From NCBI RefSeq assembly GCF_000483125.1, contig NZ_KI519553.1, positions 283,124 through 347,123 of the forward strand: a DNA stretch of 64,000 nt, given 5' to 3'. The notes under the pieces were generated by a model, which made no database searches, was not told the DNA's origin, and saw only the letters and a list, made by a program, of their open reading frames with translations. This stretch comes from Atopobium fossor DSM 15642 (GTDB taxonomy: Bacteria > Actinomycetota > Coriobacteriia > Coriobacteriales > Atopobiaceae). Of this stretch, positions 52,201 through 60,348 are shown piece after piece (the stretch's first letter is position 1; each line of letters begins with the position of its first letter). The position numbers and the translations under genes were made by a program.

Positions 52201-52325
52201 ATCACGAGAAGGTTGTATCTCCAGATAGTGGTTTGCGCAAATTGGTAGATCCTATTGCTCCCGTGGGCAGCGCTCGTCGAGAAGTACTTAAGTCGTTGGG
52301 TCGTGCTGCGCTAGGCAAGAAGTAG
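49281..52325 (+). CDS. Three-domain glycosyltransferase: GT2-DUF4422-GT8
   Basis: The 1014-residue protein has three predicted sugar-transfer modules. GT2 occupies residues 1-220 (VVPAYNIEKFIGRCL, IIVDDASTDAT, FIDGDDE). A linker and DUF4422 module lie at about 385-640 (RIFVTTHKRVD, YWAWKNAMADYMGFCHYRRYF). GT8 lies at about 670-940 (VVFASDNTYVPML, LYLDSDLIVRGDVSELFD with the DSD metal site, HYAGWEKPW). The ATG at 49281, with GGAG 8 bases upstream, is preferred over 49275. It may transfer successive sugars in one glycan unit. It follows the GT4 gene by 32 bases. DUF4422 is itself glycosyltransferase-like, but its activity is not established. Confidence 0.9.
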   Translation: MALISLVVPAYNIEKFIGRCLTSLKNQTFNDFEVIIVDDASTDATALEIEKVIYGDSRFVVVRHEENRGLHLARKSGVAAAKGTYIIFIDGDDELASETLERTIERMRKTPCDILHFGIKVISEEETLPEEYLLHDDNKAGFPRIEGKDIIHKTYDETYGFSLDWRVTHRLFNAQIVKEAFSEMPDLCLYRAEDSFESLIITSKASSIEFMDEYLGYLYYFGRGITGVSEIDLLDFEKHCEQMASCIAAGKRYAQQHPHAIPQACLDGFMYQNTVIIANEWRDRVAREDKEIATTTMVQNFGKAQINTELWRFVRDRAYDFIAKGILPENADILYLFYKLAQDTSGTTDDVKILRRMNSMQRVAQGHMEQLRGELKKQEYAAQDLRIFVTTHKRVDLPESPVFQPVQVGGLLKNSGSRFVDAFHDDEGENISERNPLYCEMTVQYWAWKNAMADYMGFCHYRRYFNFSEIEYEENPYGEVMDSFIDAKTIAKYGLDSISARKCIEGYDVITTGFHDLRKMPGDFATPYEQYKAAPLLHIEDIDLLVTIIGELQPDYLEDAKAFFTGYESCFCNMYIMRGQIFSDYCEWIFPILEKYCNEANMQHYSKEALRTPGHLAERLFNVYYKHAMRTNAGWKTKQLQCVHFEQPDKTYGLQPIVDMCSDALGKKIVPVVFASDNTYVPMLSTTMYSMLCNATPSNFYDIVVLERNIDGARREAIQNMVANFGNASVRFYNVSRMIRGYDLSTNNEHISLETYYRFLVQEILSFYDKVLYLDSDLIVRGDVSELFDTELGTNLLAAAHDVDYLGNLNMNDGSRMKYTVEELGLVDPYAYFQAGVLVLNTAQMRKLHTVREWMEIVSEADFIYDDQDILNVECQGRVTYLPYDWNVMHDCGGRVASIFRFAPNDTFDAYNASRANPKIIHYAGWEKPWVNTQCDYSTEYWRYARAMPFFEELISRMIASIAPATDTSMGMANHEKVVSPDSGLRKLVDPIAPVGSARREVLKSLGRAALGKK

Positions 52326-52328
52326 GAT

Positions 52329-54857
52329 ATGACACAAACAAGTAACCGTATGATGCCCGAGCTGCTGGCACCTGCTGGCAGTCTCGAGGCGTTTCGTGCT
52401 GCATTGGCAGCAGGTGCTGATGCTATTTATTGTGGCTTGGGTAATGACTTTAATGCACGGCGCGGTGCTGCAAATTTTGATGATGCATCGTTTGCTGCAG
52501 CGTGTGACGAGGCACATATAGCTGGAGCCCGTGTATATGTAACCATCAATATTGTTATCCAATCGTCCGAAATGAAATCAGCACTGGAGCTTGTTTATCA
52601 TGCTTATATACTCGGAGCCGATGCGTTTATCATTCAGGACTGGGGTTTGCTGGCAGAGGTGCGCAAGCACTGGCCACAGATTGAATGTCATATTTCTACG
52701 CAGGCTAACGTGCATGACGCTCGCGCAACGTTGTGGTGCAAACAGTTGGGCGCTCATAGGGTAACGCTCTCTCGAGAACTGTCTTTGCCAGAGATCAAAA
52801 CCATTTCTGATACCGGAGTGGAGACAGAAGTTTTTGGCCATGGTGCACTGTGTTATTGCTATTCGGGTGTATGCATGATGTCCTCTATGTCTGGTGGCCG
52901 CTCTGCTAATCGCGGTATGTGCGCGCAGCCCTGCCGCTTACTTTACGATCTTATTGACGAGAAGGGCACCGTACTTGAGGCTCAAGGACGTACACGACCA
53001 TTGTGTCCCAAAGATGCCTGTTCGTTTAATGACCTAGAGGCTCTTGCAGATGCTGGAGCTGGTTCTCTTAAGGTTGAAGGTCGTATGAAAGCGCCAGACT
53101 ACGTCTATTCCGTCATTTCTGCTTATCGGGCACAGATGGACGATATTGCTGCAGGTCGTCCAATTTCAAAGTCAGATATACAGATACGTAATCGCTTATT
53201 ACTTCGTTGTTTTAATCGTAATTTTACCAATGCGTACTTACACGGTACTGCTGGTGATGAAATGATGAGCTATGAGCGCTCAAACAATCGCGGTCAGCTG
53301 GTGGGTAGCGTTATCTCGTCTCATAAATTGTCTGATGTGGTAAAAATCTCACATGGCTCCAATGGCGGTCGAGAACGAAAGCGCGTTACTACGCGTGCAA
53401 GCATATTGGTTCAGCTAGATGAACCTGTGGGAAAAGGTGATTTGCTGGAATTTCGTCCTCAGGATGATCCTTCACAGTTTCTTACTGCACATGTTGTGGC
53501 AGATGCTTCAGCTGGTGAGAAAATCGAGTGTGTTGCTGCTCGTCCCATGCCAAAGGGATGTCCTGTGCGCATAATTCGTAGCCAAGCTGCTTTGGACGAT
53601 GCAGCCCGTATTGCTTCTTTAGATATAGCACGCAAGCGCTTGGTTACGGTAGAGGTTGCATGTCATATTGGTCGGCCCTTTAGCGTTACCATGGCTACGC
53701 TGGATGGTACGGCATGTGCCACTGCAGAAGGCTTTATAGTAGAGCCAGCACGTACTCGAGCTGTTAGTATGGACGATCTTATAGAACATGTAGGTCGCAT
53801 GGGTACCACACCCTTTTCTGCACAAGATATTACAGTTTTGATGGATGAAGGTTGTGGTATGGGCTTTTCGGCTGTGCATAAAGTACGTGCTCAAGCGGCA
53901 AAATTGTTGGCTCAAAAGTTTCTTGAACCCTGGCATTCTCGCAAGAAAGACCTTGCGTCTACTCCCGCTGTAGATCAGCTAGAACTTTTACGCACCTCAC
54001 CACAAACAATGCAAGCAACGCCTGCAACAGCAGTGTCCGCAACAACACAACCTCATTTGTCTGAGCCACAGCTTTGTGTGCTGGCAACTACACCCGAGGT
54101 TGCTCAAATAGCACTAGACTACGGACACGTGCGTGTGTATGTTCCTGGGGATGAGCTTATATCAACTCAATTTCCCGCGCAGTGCATTCCTGTTTTGGAT
54201 GAGGTGTGTCGCGAGATTGATCACAGTCGTATTGATTCTTTTATTTATGCAGGTACAACGATTGCTGTAGGCAATGTTAGTGAACTTGTGCTTGCAACTC
54301 AGCAAGGTGCCACCGCAGAAATTCGCTCGTGCATTCCTGTTCACAACCGCGCTTGTGTTCAGATGTTGGAAGCAACAGGAGCACAGGGCTTTTGGCTATC
54401 ACCTGAGCTTACATTAGACCAGATTGCACAGATAGCTCCTGCAGCTACAACACCCGTTGGTTTTGTGGTATATGGTCGTCCTCGTGTTATGACTGCAGAA
54501 CATTGTGTGCTTATGGCTGCAGATGCATGCATTCATGATTGCGCACGCTGCGGCATGCGCCGCCGTAAGTTGGCGATTCGTAATGATCAAGGCGCCATTA
54601 TGCCAGTACATACGGATCTTCATGCTCGCTCTCGTATTTATGCTGCCCAACCTATCGATGCTATCCCTCAGGTAGCTGAGTTATTGCGTGCTGGGGTTTC
54701 TCGTCTTGCCATTGACGCTACGCTTTTATCGCCAGAAGAATGCTTGCATGAGCTCAAGCGTCTTACGCAAGCTGTCATTGCAGCTCAGAATGGTGGCAGA
54801 GCTTTAGTACGTGAGCGGGGTGCGAGTTCGGGGCACTTATTTATTGGTATTGAATAG
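52329..54857 (+). CDS. U32 family protein, RlhA-like
   Basis: The 842-residue protein belongs to peptidase family U32, whose RlhA branch hydroxylates C2501 of 23S rRNA. The N-terminal barrel has ELLAPAGSLEAFRAALAAGADAIYCGL. The family signature is ECHISTQANVHDARATLWCKQLGAHRVTLSREL. The cysteine cluster is GALCYCYSGVCMMSS ... NRGMCAQPCRLLY near residues 170-200, a probable iron-sulfur site. A long C-terminal half (DUF3656-like plus a second CARC-type Cys cluster, CIHDCARCGMRRR) completes it. RlhA is one possibility; hydroxylation of other RNA or TrhP-like tRNA activity is another. It starts 3 bases after the preceding glycosyltransferase stop. Confidence 0.88.
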   Translation: MTQTSNRMMPELLAPAGSLEAFRAALAAGADAIYCGLGNDFNARRGAANFDDASFAAACDEAHIAGARVYVTINIVIQSSEMKSALELVYHAYILGADAFIIQDWGLLAEVRKHWPQIECHISTQANVHDARATLWCKQLGAHRVTLSRELSLPEIKTISDTGVETEVFGHGALCYCYSGVCMMSSMSGGRSANRGMCAQPCRLLYDLIDEKGTVLEAQGRTRPLCPKDACSFNDLEALADAGAGSLKVEGRMKAPDYVYSVISAYRAQMDDIAAGRPISKSDIQIRNRLLLRCFNRNFTNAYLHGTAGDEMMSYERSNNRGQLVGSVISSHKLSDVVKISHGSNGGRERKRVTTRASILVQLDEPVGKGDLLEFRPQDDPSQFLTAHVVADASAGEKIECVAARPMPKGCPVRIIRSQAALDDAARIASLDIARKRLVTVEVACHIGRPFSVTMATLDGTACATAEGFIVEPARTRAVSMDDLIEHVGRMGTTPFSAQDITVLMDEGCGMGFSAVHKVRAQAAKLLAQKFLEPWHSRKKDLASTPAVDQLELLRTSPQTMQATPATAVSATTQPHLSEPQLCVLATTPEVAQIALDYGHVRVYVPGDELISTQFPAQCIPVLDEVCREIDHSRIDSFIYAGTTIAVGNVSELVLATQQGATAEIRSCIPVHNRACVQMLEATGAQGFWLSPELTLDQIAQIAPAATTPVGFVVYGRPRVMTAEHCVLMAADACIHDCARCGMRRRKLAIRNDQGAIMPVHTDLHARSRIYAAQPIDAIPQVAELLRAGVSRLAIDATLLSPEECLHELKRLTQAVIAAQNGGRALVRERGASSGHLFIGIE

Positions 54858-54859
54858 TT

Positions 54860-54889
54860 TTGAAAAAGCAATGCCTGGTTGGGTAAAAT
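54860..54889 (+). promoter_or_regulatory. Promoter of the NifU-like gene
   Basis: TTGAAA (54860-54865) and TAAAAT (54884-54889) are separated by 18 bases, upstream of the NifU-like ORF at 54944. A second TATAAA box at 54897 could be an alternative -10. Confidence 0.45.
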
Positions 54890-54943
54890 GCTACTGTATA
54901 AATAGGAATTAACTGTGCTTTTAGCACATGGAGAGGAAGCAAT

Positions 54944-55225
54944 ATGGATCAGGAAACTCAAAACACTCAGACCGCTGCGCCTGAGGAGAAAACTAAGGTA
55001 GATGAGGTCCTTCTTAAGGAAACCCTTGAGATTATTCGCCCAAGCTTGGTGGCGGATGGTGGGGATATGGATTACATTGGTGTAGATGAAGAAGGTGTAG
55101 TTACCCTACGTCTTACGGGTGCTTGCGCAGGCTGCCCCATGAGCTCACTGACGCTTTCTATGGGTATTGAGCGTATTTTGCGTGAACACGTACCTGGTGT
55201 AACGCGCGTTCAAGCTCAAATGTAG
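54944..55225 (+). CDS. NifU-like iron-sulfur scaffold
   Basis: The 93-residue protein corresponds to the C-terminal domain of NifU. It contains PSLVADGGDMDYIGVDEEGVVTLRLTGACAGCPMSSLTLSMGIERIL, with the cluster-ligand CxxC in CAGC at residues 64-67. Free-standing NifU-C proteins donate Fe-S clusters. The start has GAGAGGAAG upstream and a promoter is visible. A 23-base gap separates it from lgt, so the two may be transcribed together. No isc/suf genes are nearby. Confidence 0.95.
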   Translation: MDQETQNTQTAAPEEKTKVDEVLLKETLEIIRPSLVADGGDMDYIGVDEEGVVTLRLTGACAGCPMSSLTLSMGIERILREHVPGVTRVQAQM

Positions 55226-55248
55226 CGTTAGCTATTCGGGCAACTCCT

Positions 55249-56151
55249 ATGTGGCTTAACGAACTCTATCAACATCTGGACCCCGTGGCGTTTTCCATGG
55301 GGCCAGTTTCTATTCGCTGGTATGGTATTGCTTATCTGCTGGGCTTTGTATGTGCTGGTATTGTTTTATGGAAAACGGCAAAACGCTGGCAACTTGATCT
55401 TATTTTGGATGACGTGGTTTCACTGGTTGTGGGTATTGCTTTTGGCGTTATTTTGGGCGGACGAGTTGGTTATGTGCTGTTTTATGGTGCTGGTTATTAT
55501 TTGGCACATCCGCTCTCTATTTTTATACTCAGCGAAGGCGGCATGAGCTTTCACGGTGGGTTAGTGGGTGCACTTATTGGTGGATCAATTGCTTGTAAAC
55601 TGATGCATTTATCTATCCGCACCGTAGCAGATCTTGCTGTTATTGGTGCGCCGTGGGGTTTATTTTTTGGGCGTTGTGCAAACTTTATTAACGGTGAGCT
55701 GTGGGGCAAACCTACTGATTTACCATGGGGTGTTATTTTTTCTCCAGGTGATGTAGCGCGTCACCCTTCTCAGCTTTACGAGGCTTTTCTTGAGGGTCTT
55801 GTTCTGTTTGTTGTACTCTTTATGTTGTCTCACCATCATGTCGTATCTGCTGGTGCTGTTGCGCCTTCTGTCGAGAAAACCTACAAGCAGCAAGTCCAGG
55901 ACACTGAAAAAGTCAATCCGTATCCACAGGGCACTTTTTTAGGAGTTTTCCTGCTCTTATATGGTATTTTTAGATTCCTTGTTGAGTTTGTACGGCTTCC
56001 TGATGAGCAGCTAGGTTATTTGTTAGGGACCGATTGGCTTACTATGGGCATGGTACTGAGCATTCCACTTATAGCCGTGGGAATAGTTGAACTTATACTG
56101 TCTCGCAGACGCAAAATATCCCAAATTGGGTATTTGGGAACATTTAAGTAA
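55249..56151 (+). CDS. lgt: Prolipoprotein diacylglyceryl transferase
   Basis: The 300-residue polytopic membrane enzyme transfers diacylglycerol to the lipobox Cys of prelipoproteins. Seven helices are visible. Diagnostic motifs are RWYGIAYLLGF, GGRVGYVLFYG, MSFHGGLVGALIGG (the H-GG motif) and the Lgt signature GRCANFINGELWGK (with Arg, Asn, Glu). A hydrophilic insertion at about residues 205-228 lies between helices. It processes the lipoproteins encoded here, such as the tannase-like and cyclophilin proteins. The start lacks a good ribosome binding site. A small TCCCAAA/TTTGGGA inverted repeat overlaps the 3' end (56119-56139). Confidence 0.95.
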   Translation: MWLNELYQHLDPVAFSMGPVSIRWYGIAYLLGFVCAGIVLWKTAKRWQLDLILDDVVSLVVGIAFGVILGGRVGYVLFYGAGYYLAHPLSIFILSEGGMSFHGGLVGALIGGSIACKLMHLSIRTVADLAVIGAPWGLFFGRCANFINGELWGKPTDLPWGVIFSPGDVARHPSQLYEAFLEGLVLFVVLFMLSHHHVVSAGAVAPSVEKTYKQQVQDTEKVNPYPQGTFLGVFLLLYGIFRFLVEFVRLPDEQLGYLLGTDWLTMGMVLSIPLIAVGIVELILSRRRKISQIGYLGTFK

Positions 56152-56203
56152 AATTATTAAAACGTGTTAAAAACATTAAGAAGAGTAAGAGAATTGCTAA
56201 ACA

Positions 56204-56219
56204 ACGATTTTTAAATCGT
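56204..56219. repeat. Perfect dyad and CGTGTTAAAA direct repeats before the propeller gene
   Basis: ACGATTT-TT-AAATCGT is a perfect 16-bp palindrome. CGTGTTAAAA occurs twice, at 56163-56172 and 56217-56226. The AT-rich gap probably contains the promoter of the downstream gene and may bind a regulator. Confidence 0.45.
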
Positions 56220-56255
56220 GTTAAAATTCTAGTACTTTCAAAGGAACGAGAATGC

Positions 56256-58040
56256 ATGAGCCATGGCTTGCGAGACATATGTGTATGCCGTCACAGGCTG
56301 CTTTGCGCATTTGCAATCATTGCGCTTTCATGTGCTTGTGTGCATGCTCAGGCAATTGTAGCTAGTGGAATCCCTTCTCATTCAAGTTCTTCTACACAGC
56401 AGCCATCTTCTCTGGTAAGCCAATTAGATACAACAGATGTCGTGCAATACAACGGCATAGGGCGTGAGGTGCTTGCTCAGACGCCAACATCAGCAGTAAA
56501 GGTAAGCTGGACATCACAGCTTGCTGCTCCTGGGGTTGCACTAAGCGAGCCACTGTTTATTAATGGGTATGTGGTTGTTACTACGGGTTCTACGCTTAAG
56601 GTGGTAGATGCAAGTTCTAAAGAGGGAAGTGTTATTGCTTCTTTAGAGCTTGATAGCACTATTGATTATCATGCACGTCCGTTGTTTGTAAATAATACGT
56701 ACTACATTGCTGTTCAGAGTGGTCGTATACAAGCAGTGGATTTGTCTGATATGCACCAACCACAGAAGCTATGGTTCTCGTCTGATGACTTTGCTCCCGA
56801 TGCTCAGGCTGTTACGAGCTTGCGTCTTATTAACCTTAATGGTAATAAGCTCATTTCTTTTGGTACTGTTCGCTATGACAATGGTCAAGTAACTGGCGGA
56901 GAGATGGCTGCACTAAATATAGAGACTGGTTCTACAGTCTGGAAGGCTTTTAGTGGCAGTCCTGTTGGCTATTACCTGAGCGATGCACCTCAGTTTGGTA
57001 AGTATTTCTTGCGTGGCGATACCTCGGGTACTATCTCTGCCTGTGAGCCTCATACAGGTCAGGCAACAGGAGATATTATCACTGTTGGTTCTCCCATTAA
57101 TAGTGACTTCACAGCTTTGAGTGCAACAGAAGCCGTTTATACCACCTTTGATGGTAAGCTGCATAAACTAACAATTGGTCAGGATGGAGTTCTGACCGAT
57201 GTATCAATCCCGTTGTTTTCTCAGTCTGTCTCTTCACCAGTGATTAGCGGTAATCTTGCAGTTGTAACAGGTATGGGACCCTCTCATACAACGCAGTTGT
57301 CTGTGGTAGATCTTGATACCATGCAGGTTCAAAAAACAATTACTCACACCTCTGAAGGCCCGCTTTCTAAAGGTGGTTCTAAAGCTCCGGCGCTTCTTGT
57401 AAAACAGGGCAATGATGTGTACGCGTACTTTAGCGCTAGTGAGGGTGGCACTATATATGTATATAAACTTGGTGATGACGTTGCAAGCTTGCTCTACACA
57501 CCAAGCAGTATCAATGCAAATCAAAGTCATTCACCACTTATAGCTGATCAAAATGGCAGTCTGTACTATCTCAATGATTCAGGATATTTGGTAAAACTTA
57601 GCATTCCTGATCCAACTCCGAGTACTCCAAATTCAAATAATGATGTAGTGCCAACACCTGCACCTCTGCCCGATAAACATCCTTCGCCTTTACCACAAAG
57701 GCCAGGTTTTGTTCCAAATATGAGTATTGATAATTCCACTAAACAGCATAATATCCGTGTTACCCCCAATGCTCTTGGGATTTTTGCTTCTTTGAGCGAG
57801 CCTCAAGTAAGCGTGAAGGATCCAAAGACCTCACAAACGGACGAAGATAAGCAAAATGTTGCCGATGGTTCTATGCAAGATAAATCTGCAGAGTCAGATT
57901 TTTCGGAGACTGAAAATGAGGGTAATCAAATTCTTTTTGTTCCAGTAGAGGATATCCCTATGGTTTCCATTATTGGCTTGGGTGCTGCTGGAGCTGTGGC
58001 GCTCGCGCTTACTGCATGGTTTATGCTGGTTAAACCATAA
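56256..58040 (+). CDS. Secreted, C-terminally anchored beta-propeller (PQQ-like) protein
   Basis: The 594-residue protein has a signal peptide (LLCAFAIIALSCACVHAQA). Residues 70-440 form repeated strands with quinoprotein-like blades (for example VKVSWTSQLAAPGVALSEPLFINGYVVV, GEMAALNIETGSTVWKAF, GTISACEPHTGQATGD). A Pro/Asn-rich linker (TPAPLPDKHPSPLPQRPG) follows, and a C-terminal helix near 568-590 anchors it. The blades lack recognisable catalytic residues, so it is probably a binding or adhesion protein like others in Coriobacteriia. AAAGGAACGAG precedes the ATG. It stands alone between lgt and a convergent terminator. Confidence 0.85.
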   Translation: MSHGLRDICVCRHRLLCAFAIIALSCACVHAQAIVASGIPSHSSSSTQQPSSLVSQLDTTDVVQYNGIGREVLAQTPTSAVKVSWTSQLAAPGVALSEPLFINGYVVVTTGSTLKVVDASSKEGSVIASLELDSTIDYHARPLFVNNTYYIAVQSGRIQAVDLSDMHQPQKLWFSSDDFAPDAQAVTSLRLINLNGNKLISFGTVRYDNGQVTGGEMAALNIETGSTVWKAFSGSPVGYYLSDAPQFGKYFLRGDTSGTISACEPHTGQATGDIITVGSPINSDFTALSATEAVYTTFDGKLHKLTIGQDGVLTDVSIPLFSQSVSSPVISGNLAVVTGMGPSHTTQLSVVDLDTMQVQKTITHTSEGPLSKGGSKAPALLVKQGNDVYAYFSASEGGTIYVYKLGDDVASLLYTPSSINANQSHSPLIADQNGSLYYLNDSGYLVKLSIPDPTPSTPNSNNDVVPTPAPLPDKHPSPLPQRPGFVPNMSIDNSTKQHNIRVTPNALGIFASLSEPQVSVKDPKTSQTDEDKQNVADGSMQDKSAESDFSETENEGNQILFVPVEDIPMVSIIGLGAAGAVALALTAWFMLVKP

Positions 58041-58089
58041 TTTTGTTGTATACAGGGCAACTGCCGATAATTGCTAAGAAGAATTGATA

Positions 58090-58125
58090 AAACCGGTCCG
58101 CCTACATGAAAAGACGGACCGGTTT
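58090..58125. terminator. Bidirectional terminator after the propeller gene
   Basis: Perfect 11-bp arms AAACCGGTCCG (58090-58100) and CGGACCGGTTT (58115-58125) with a 14-base loop lie between convergent genes. The minus strand reads into TTTTATC, the better tract. Confidence 0.9.
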
Positions 58126-58157
58126 ACCGTTTGATATATATGAGATGCTTGAAGTAA

Positions 58158-58598
58158 TTATTCTTTAGCAGCGGTAAAGTCTAAGAAGGGCTCTTCATCT
58201 GCCTCTTCAAGATCTGCAAAGTCAATATTGGGGTTATCAAACTCGGTTTGGAAATCTTCATCGTTGTCATCAACAAAGGCATAAGCAACGCCTGCAGCCT
58301 CGTCTGCACCAGGTAGGGCAGAGGAAATAGAAGACAGACCCTCATCAGTAATGGTAATCTTCTGCCAGTTAAGCATAACTGGTTTGTTGCACTCATCAGC
58401 AAGTTCAACTAACGAGTCAAGGTAAATGTAGTCTGCACCAGATAAAATATCATTCTCTTCATGCAGGGTCACAAGCTGGGCTGCAAACTTATCCAATGCC
58501 TCATCTACATCATTTGCAACAACCATGCAAGGAATAAGGCAATAATTCTCATCGTCCTCGGTATTGTCGTTATAACTAAAGTTGCCTACATAAATCAT
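58158..58598 (-). CDS. Acidic protein of unknown function
   Basis: The 146-residue soluble protein starts MIYVGNFSYNDNTEDDENY and has a compact first 100 residues (CMVVANDVDEALDKFAAQLVTLHEEN, YIYLDSLVELADE). A strongly acidic tail follows (DDNDEDFQTEFDNPNIDFADLEEADEEP). No known family is recognised. The ATG at 58598, with AAGGAG 6 bases upstream, is preferred over a start 12 codons earlier. It follows the antiporter gene divergently placed upstream, and its own promoter is not clear. The acidic tail recalls DNA-mimic or chaperone-like proteins, but that is only a resemblance in composition. Confidence 0.75.
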   Translation of the reverse strand: MIYVGNFSYNDNTEDDENYCLIPCMVVANDVDEALDKFAAQLVTLHEENDILSGADYIYLDSLVELADECNKPVMLNWQKITITDEGLSSISSALPGADEAAGVAYAFVDDNDEDFQTEFDNPNIDFADLEEADEEPFLDFTAAKE

Positions 58599-58672
58599 GG
58601 TGTCTCCTTGGTCAGTAGGTACATGATGGTACATAGTATCAAATACATTATCCGTGCAAACATGTATAACGG

Positions 58673-60121
58673 CTAGCCTTGTTTCTTATTGTCCGAGTTT
58701 GTTTCGCTCGACGTTCTAGGCTTTGGGGTAAACGGTTGTGCTTTGCCGTTTTTATCGGTGGGAAGAGCCATATGATGCGGCAAAGCTAAGTATTCGGCAG
58801 ATGAGAAACGCCTGCCTCTACGCTTTTCACGCAAGCGTTCTTCTATAAAACGCCGACGCTCTACGCGTACGGCCGCCTGGTGCTCTTGCAAAACGGCTGC
58901 TGCTTTGCTGGGGTGTTCAATAACCTCATGAATTGCTTCGATTGGTTTGGCGGCCAATAGGGTTGTAGTAATGGAGGTTATAAGTGGGATAACAAGTACT
59001 GTGAGAGCGCCTGCAGCAACGAGTACCGAAGCCATGCTTTCTGTCATGGCATTAGAAGTAACAGCAGATTCGGTCAGAGCAACAATAAGGGGCAACGCCA
59101 TAGTGCAATACAAAGATGCCGAGAATTTCTCGCCAATAGAAAGTTTGCGGGTCTCTGGAAAGATGGAAAGGGAAATGCCCATAATCAAGCCACGTACTAC
59201 GAGCAGTAAGAACATATATAAAAACAGCAGGTGAGGGTTGTGTATGATTGCAGCAGGATCAATGGTAATGCCAGAGATTACAAAGAAAACTGGCACAAAA
59301 AAGCCATTGCCTATGGTTTGGATGCGCGTAGTAATAGAGTGGTCATCGGGAATAATGCCACGCAAAATAAAACCAGCAGCAAAGGCACCTAATACTGCAT
59401 CTAGAGCAAAAAATTGGGAAAGTAGTAAGAGGCCAACCATGAGTAAAACAATGGCACGCACTGTGGGTTGGGATGCTGCTTCAGAATTTTCATGTAAGAA
59501 GCGGGATAGGGCACTACCTACGCGGCGTGCACGGTCTGCTCTGGCTGTGATGAGTATGCAGACCAACATAAAAATCATGAGTACTGCGATGTTAATAAAC
59601 AAACTACGGCCAGGGGTAAGGGCAAGAGTCATCATGGCAACGGGCAAAAGCTCACCCATGGCACCATACGACTCAATGACCTTTCCTACATTAGTGCCAG
59701 TAATACCTCGCTCATTGAGTATGGGAACTAAGGTTCCGTATGCGGTAGTAGTAAGAGCAATGGCAAAAGCAATAGCTCCGGTAGTTGCAAGACCTAAATT
59801 AAGTAGCGGCATAATTGCTAGTGCAATAACAATGGACACCATCCAAGAAATGGCAGCATGACGCCCACGTCTGCCTATGAGCTCTCGTGGATTGAGTTCA
59901 TAACCTGCCATAAGGAATAAAAAGCCTAATCCTAAACGAGAAAGTAAAGAAATGGCACTCGTGTTTTGAATGAGATGCAATCCATAGGGACCAAAGAGAG
60001 TGCCAAAGAAAACAAAAAAGACAACTTCAGGAATTGGCCTGCCAGGAATAAGACTTGCCACAAATGAAGAAGCGAGCACTCCCGCCAAAATAAAAAAGAG
60101 TGTTAGTAGGTTAATTGTCAT
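58673..60121 (-). CDS. CPA2-type cation:proton antiporter
   Basis: The 482-residue membrane protein has 12-13 predicted helices of the NhaP/KefB type. The N-terminus reads FVASLIPGRPIPEVVFFVFFGTLFGPYGLHLIQ. The ion-binding helix region is GAFAAGFILRGIIPDDH and a conserved FFVPVFFVISGITIDP follows. The C-terminal 90 residues are a charged cytoplasmic tail (VERRRFIEERLREKRRGRR) without a TrkA/RCK domain. It exchanges Na+ or K+ for protons; specificity is unknown. A TATACA -10 at 60143-60148 with a weak TTTATG -35 lies upstream. Downstream on the same strand is the acidic orphan gene. Confidence 0.9.
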   Translation of the reverse strand: MTINLLTLFFILAGVLASSFVASLIPGRPIPEVVFFVFFGTLFGPYGLHLIQNTSAISLLSRLGLGFLFLMAGYELNPRELIGRRGRHAAISWMVSIVIALAIMPLLNLGLATTGAIAFAIALTTTAYGTLVPILNERGITGTNVGKVIESYGAMGELLPVAMMTLALTPGRSLFINIAVLMIFMLVCILITARADRARRVGSALSRFLHENSEAASQPTVRAIVLLMVGLLLLSQFFALDAVLGAFAAGFILRGIIPDDHSITTRIQTIGNGFFVPVFFVISGITIDPAAIIHNPHLLFLYMFLLLVVRGLIMGISLSIFPETRKLSIGEKFSASLYCTMALPLIVALTESAVTSNAMTESMASVLVAAGALTVLVIPLITSITTTLLAAKPIEAIHEVIEHPSKAAAVLQEHQAAVRVERRRFIEERLREKRRGRRFSSAEYLALPHHMALPTDKNGKAQPFTPKPRTSSETNSDNKKQG

Positions 60122-60348
60122 GGGACAACCTTTTCAACCTATTGTATAGTGCACCTAGTTTAGTGCATAAAGCTACTAAATGTGGAATGCGCACATGGGA
60201 TGTAGGTTATTCGCACATAATTAACTGCACTTCTCGGCAGCCCTCAACAAGAGTAATATGTACAAGGTTAGTGAGTTTCTTATCCCAACACGCAGATTGA
60301 TTTACCATGCGTGTGTGGGCACAGTAGTTTGATTGTAAGGAGACATGC

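Noticed and set aside
59238-59861. 207-residue forward frame inside the antiporter gene
   Set aside because: It is antisense to a gene with clear transmembrane and family motifs. Its Lys/Arg/Met-rich composition is typical of a reverse-complement shadow.
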